Below are positions 7,493 through 11,043 of a stretch of DNA of 11,043 nucleotides, piece after piece. The notes under the pieces are model-generated. The model had not been told where the DNA came from. It ran no database searches and saw nothing but the letters and a program-made list of their open reading frames with translations. This stretch comes from Isohypsibius dastychi (Eukaryota; Tardigrada; Eutardigrada; Parachela; Isohypsibiidae): contig JAQIWT010001374.1 of the NCBI GenBank assembly GCA_034696485.1, positions 1 to 11,043 on the forward strand, read 5' to 3'. Both the position numbers and the translations under genes were made by a program. Each line of letters opens with the position of its first letter. Positions within the stretch are counted from its first letter, which is position 1.

Positions 7493-7718
7493 GGATGAGA
7501 AGAAATTGTGAACACTGTGGTCTTCAGTTAATTTCGAGAATTAAGGGAAATCAGTACACTTTCAAGTCTAAGAAATTCTTGTGAATGTAAAAATAGGCTG
7601 CTCGATGATTAAATAGATTTTTGTATTGAAAATTCAAGAATGGAGCTCCACATCGTTAAAAGTGAATTAATATTGAATTAACAATGCCGACAATAAATGT
7701 TTGGATATTATAGTGACA

Positions 7719-7759
7719 ATATTTAATTCAGATGATAACGATATTTAATTCAGATGATA
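7719..7759. repeat. 22-bp tandem duplication
   Basis: The unit atatttaattcagatgata plus acg occurs at 7719-7740 and its first 19 bases repeat exactly at 7741-7759. It looks like a recent small duplication in AT-rich intergenic DNA. Confidence 0.7.
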
Positions 7760-8225
7760 CAAAATTCATGAAGATTGATTAACTCAGACTACATCTTATA
7801 TATTTTGATTTCCTATCTTATTAGCTGGAGGTCGATCCTGAAAATGCACAGAAAGAACACCTCAACAAAAAAAGGTACGCAAGATGATCAAGAAAAAAAG
7901 CCTGAATACTGGGTGCACTGTCTGGGTTTTCTGGAGCAAAGTCGGCCAGTACTGGCACTGTTTCGTTCTGTTAATACCATCATTATTTCCAACTCATCAA
8001 GACTTGAGCAATTTGTTTTCAAACAAGTGTTTCAGCTGTGTGAACTGAAAGTCCTCTTCATTCTGCTCGCGGCCATCAAACTGAAAGCGATTTCTCAACT
8101 TCAGATAAAAACAAAGCTCTCAGCGCAAGACTCGCTGAAATTCTCGTTAATTCAAATCCGATCCTCAAAATCCGGATTATCATTCAATTTGTAAAACATC
8201 GGTGGGGCCACAGAATGAAAACAAA

Positions 8226-8231
8226 TTTATT
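8226..8231 (-). other. Candidate poly(A) signal of the chloride channel gene
   Basis: AATAAA on the minus strand, about 340 nt after the stop codon at 8571-8573, giving a plausible 3' UTR. No closer canonical hexamer was noticed. Confidence 0.4.
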
Positions 8232-8570
8232 TGCCAACGCAGATCCTAATTTGCTCCTTTCATCCCAAAAACACGTTCGCAAATCGTGCTGGGAATTCCG
8301 ATACAATTATTATTTTCTCCATCCAAAAAAACAACACGGCTCAATTTCAATCAATTAAAATGAAAGGAGATCATTTTATATAAAACAGTCAATATTTGAA
8401 TTCGCAGGAAAAAAACGGTCGAGTCGGAAAAGTATTATAGAGTGGGGTCCTCGTTAATTCCAGCGAAATATTGACCCAGTCATTTCTCGATATCGGCACA
8501 AGGGAAGTTGGTCGCGGTGAGCAAATTTCGTTCCAAATAATACATTCTTTTTTTCTCGCCGATTGCGTCA

Positions 8571-11043
8571 TCAGGGTCCGTCCATATCATAGTTACTTTT
8601 CGGCTCGATGAACAGGTAATAAGGCCAATAAATCAAATTGAAGAGCAGGAACATGAGAGGGTAAATGAATCTGGCCAATATATCGACGCGTTTCGATTTT
8701 TCGTGAGCGGTTCGAGCGGCCATTTGAGCGCAATTGCAATTCACTTTCGGACGTTTCTTCCTGCGAGGCGTTACGGGATCACCCGGCATGCTGTGATTAC
8801 GAGACATGTCCAGGGGATATATTCCCGTCACTGAAGTGCTCGTCCGGCTGTATCGCTGTGTGAAAAAAATCTGTCAACTGACATCATTTTGTTACAGTTT
8901 AAAAACATTATTATTTGAAAAGATTTCGAATAAATTATTTCACAGTCGAAAAACCATACATTCTTGACGGACAATCTTTGATGAGAATTTTTAGAATTAT
9001 TAAGAAACCTTCTGCTACTGGTGCCTTATAAGTTTGAACCAGCGAACAACGATTTATTTAATGACAATAAAATCCTAGGAAAACTACGCGCTCACAACCC
9101 CTTGTAACCTTTTTACCATGTAGTCAATTTTCAGTTTATTTAAAGGCTGTGAAAAGTTTTTGACTTACATAGTAAAACTTGCGAAGGTTTGTGAGCATAG
9201 TTTTTCCTTAAAATTACTCGAATAAATCATTTTTTTCGCGAATTTTATTCAAGACCCTTTTTAGTAAAGACAATTTCTTTTCCCCTTCTTTATTTAACTG
9301 GTTTTCAAAATAATCTTAAACATTTCTGAAAGTTTCTATAAATAATTATTTATGGCGAATTTTTTTTTGTGCCTCCCTTTCCCTGACTTTACATATTCTC
9401 GTTACTTTACTCCCTCCGGAGATAGATATACATCAAGAGATTGACCCGAGCAGCTGATATCTGTTTGATATCGCAAATTTCTTTAGAAAGGATGGCAGTT
9501 AGTGTAGTTCGGGGTTAATTCAAAGTGACTATGATTCCATGAAGATCTTGATCATGCTTGATTTTCCAGCAGCAAGTGGACAATCTGCATGCAAAACACG
9601 TCGCCTCCCGCCCGAATATTTCAAAACAGTGAGTGCAGTGCGTTAATAAATGAGTGGGCCCACAGCGGCAATTAGATTATCGATCCCCTCAATAGAAGCT
9701 TCATCCCCAAGATTGCTCCTCATCCAAGCAGTCTCATCCCAAGTAGGCGACATTAAAGAACACTTACCGGCTCCCATACAACTTTAAGGACGTCCGCTGT
9801 TCCTCCGCCAGACGATCGAGTGGGACTCTCGTCGTCTTTGAGCGAACTTCTGTTATTCCGATCGGTAGGTGGACTCTGTCCACTTGAGATGGCGTTCCAG
9901 CCGAATTCTGGTGATGTAATGTGGAGACTGTTGCGTCCAGAAAGTGGATCGGCGTAGGAGTTGGTTATGACGAGAGAGTTCTCCGGGAGAGCGTTCCTCC
10001 TGTGAGTGCACTTGACTGGCCGGCGGGCTAACATGACGACGGCGACAAACTCCCAAATGGTTGAGAAAACAAAGAATGTGCAAACTCCCATCCAAACGTC
10101 AATAGCCTGAAAAGGAGCTTAATTATCGCAACGCGGGAAATAATAGACTTATTGGTTTCTGTTTTCTTTAGCGGCTAGTTCGACGGACCCCGTGACCGAG
10201 GGACGTCGCTGAATTAGTTAATAAAGTAAGATAATTTTAAACAGACCTATTGTACATAAAATTTTGAATATTGCCAGAGAGCGTCTGAAACAGGAAAACG
10301 AAAAACAAACCAAATTGAAGATCGAACTTTAATCCTTTTTTGTTGACATTATACAAATAAATATAGTTTAGCATGCCGTTTTAGTTTGACAATCATCACA
10401 ACCGTTTCAGAAAATAAGAACGTAAGTATTTGATGCTCTTCTTTATCTGTGTACGAAAAATGCTATCTGAATTAAAAAGGAACATAAACACGTCAAGCGA
10501 GTAGTTAGGATATACAATGTACGTAGTTACCTTGATGTATGAAACCGGTGGGAGACCTGCAAAAACCAAAGGTGAGACAAAGATTAATCAATAATGTGTT
10601 CCGGAAAATATCCATAATGTGGTCTATCTGACCTTGTTTTGTTCCACTGTTTAACGTTATCATTGTCAGAAGTGTTGTGATCCCCAGGGTGATTCTGGCG
10701 GGAACGGCTTCCGCCTACAAACGGAATTAAATTGTGTGGAGAAAAAGCTTAGAAAATGCTACTTTTATGTAAGAACAATTAATTTTTACAAGATATTTTA
10801 ATCGAATATAGATACGTTTTGTTTTGTTTTATTATGAATAACATGCATGGATTAAATATATTGTGTTTTATGATTACATGTAGTTAGTGATCCAATTTAT
10901 TTTGGTTCGTTTTATATAAAATCTAACCTGAATATAGAAGCTGACCCATGAAATGGTCACGATTAAAACAGTTGGCAAGAACGTCTGGATAAGGTGATGA
11001 GCAACTCTTCTCTCAAATCGGAAGTAGATTTTCAGGCACGGAT
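8571..11043 (-). CDS. Cys-loop ligand-gated chloride channel subunit, C-terminal half (partial)
   Basis: A pentameric anion-channel subunit of the GABA/glycine/glutamate-gated group, in the plasma membrane. The extracellular domain lies beyond the window. Exons on the minus strand: 11043-10928 (open 5'), 10714-10633, 10556-10531, 10106-9768 and 8855-8571, giving 281 visible residues and TGA. TM1 is HHLIQTFLPTVLIVTISWVS (about residues 16-37). TM2 carries AVPARITLGITTLLTMITLN; its PAR at the inner mouth marks anion selectivity. The TM2-TM3 linker LPPVSYIK comes largely from a 26-bp microexon. TM3 is AIDVWMGVCTFFVFSTIWEF. A cytoplasmic loop of about 140 residues, rich in Ser, Pro and Arg, precedes TM4 (RVDILARFIYPLMFLLFNLI) and the C terminus MDGP. 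Introns are 213, 76, 424 and 912 bp. The ligand cannot be assigned without the binding domain. The LPPVSY/IDVWMG stretch resembles arthropod GluCl, HisCl and orphan chloride channels. Confidence 0.93.
8856..9767 (-). other. Channel gene intron between the TM3 exon and the TM4 exon
   Basis: Donor GAGCCG|GTAAGTG and acceptor tttttttcacacag bracket 912 bp, phase 0. Most of it is AT-rich and empty. About 9590-9760, next to the donor, is more GC-rich and holds a 36-codon minus-strand frame starting 10 nt after the donor GT. An alternative loop exon is possible, but no good acceptor was found for it. Confidence 0.7.
10107..10530 (-). other. Channel gene intron before the TM3 exon
   Basis: 424 bp, donor ATCAAG|GTAACTACG, acceptor ctccttttcag. 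AT-rich with no coding frame or recognisable repeat. It splits the linker from TM3 in phase 0. Confidence 0.8.
10531..10556 (-). other. 26-bp microexon of the channel gene
   Basis: Bounded by ggtttttgcag and GTAACT, it supplies two bases plus LPPVSYIK, the conserved TM2-TM3 linker that couples ligand binding to gating. Flanking phases (1 in, 0 out) fit exactly. Skipping it would shift the frame. Confidence 0.88.

Larger units (their letters stand above)
7098..8225. other. Intergenic region with MITE-like element and tandem duplication
   Basis: No recognised gene lies between the small ORF and the channel gene's 3' end. It contains the inverted-repeat element at 7272-7492 and the 22-bp duplication at 7719-7759. 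Two overlapping plus-strand frames (ATG at 7844 to 8194, and 8044-8358 without a start near its beginning) are open for about 100 codons each but resemble nothing known to me. Confidence 0.5.

Noticed and set aside
7844-8194. A 116-codon plus-strand ORF starting at an ATG
   Set aside because: Its composition is featureless, another frame over 8044-8358 is equally open, and it partly runs against the likely 3' end of the channel gene. Transcript data could revive it.
1-11043. tRNA, rRNA, CRISPR, prophage or bacterial operon features
   Set aside because: No B-box-like tRNA signal, repeat-spacer pattern or ribosome binding sites were seen; the spliced genes show that the DNA is animal.

Overview
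The window reads as nuclear DNA of an invertebrate animal. All recognisable proteins are split by introns, most of them only about 54-76 bp long with GT..AG ends. The noncoding DNA is AT-rich, and there are no operon-style gene strings or ribosome binding sites. A PAR-type ligand-gated chloride channel beside metabolic genes with short introns fits an arthropod, perhaps a springtail-like small genome. The sequence alone cannot fix the taxon. All gene models were assembled by eye from reading frames, splice signals and remembered protein families; no searches were run.

Layout, left to right. (1) 1-335, plus strand: the 3' end of a molybdenum hydroxylase gene (aldehyde oxidase / xanthine dehydrogenase family), with the GEPP active-site motif and two 59-62 bp introns. 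(2) 545-2051, minus strand: a complete six-exon gene (266 aa) for an NADPH-dependent FMN reductase / quinone reductase-like flavoprotein. It has a Ser/Pro/Thr-rich N-terminal extension that begins with a likely myristoylation/palmitoylation signal, and one intron appears to be GC-AG. (3) 2611-3136, minus strand: a four-exon gene for a 111-aa signal-peptide, Cys-rich, single-pass membrane protein with a run of cysteines after the membrane segment (Shisa/CYYR1-like in shape). (4) 3896-6711, minus strand: a three-exon gene (368 aa) for a secreted metal-dependent cyclase-family hydrolase (HGGTHxDAPxH motif), ending in a Thr/Lys-rich tail and a hydrophobic C terminus that looks like a GPI-attachment signal. 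(5) 6957-7097, minus strand: an uncertain 46-codon small ORF. (6) 7098-8225: intergenic DNA with a 221-bp TA-flanked inverted-repeat element (probable MITE) and a 22-bp tandem duplication. (7) 8571-11043, minus strand: the last five exons (281 aa visible) of a Cys-loop ligand-gated chloride channel subunit, TM1 to the stop codon, including a 26-bp microexon.

The genes do not form an obvious pathway. The three enzymes (Mo hydroxylase, flavin reductase, cyclase-type hydrolase) could all handle small redox-active or heterocyclic compounds, but linkage is the only evidence and it is weak in an animal genome. I saw no phage, CRISPR, tRNA, rRNA or other clearly novel multi-gene system. The most interesting points are the predicted membrane anchors on two enzymes usually found as soluble proteins, the GC-AG intron, the poly-Cys membrane protein with an intron-retention isoform, and a cluster of hairpins at 2184-2264.
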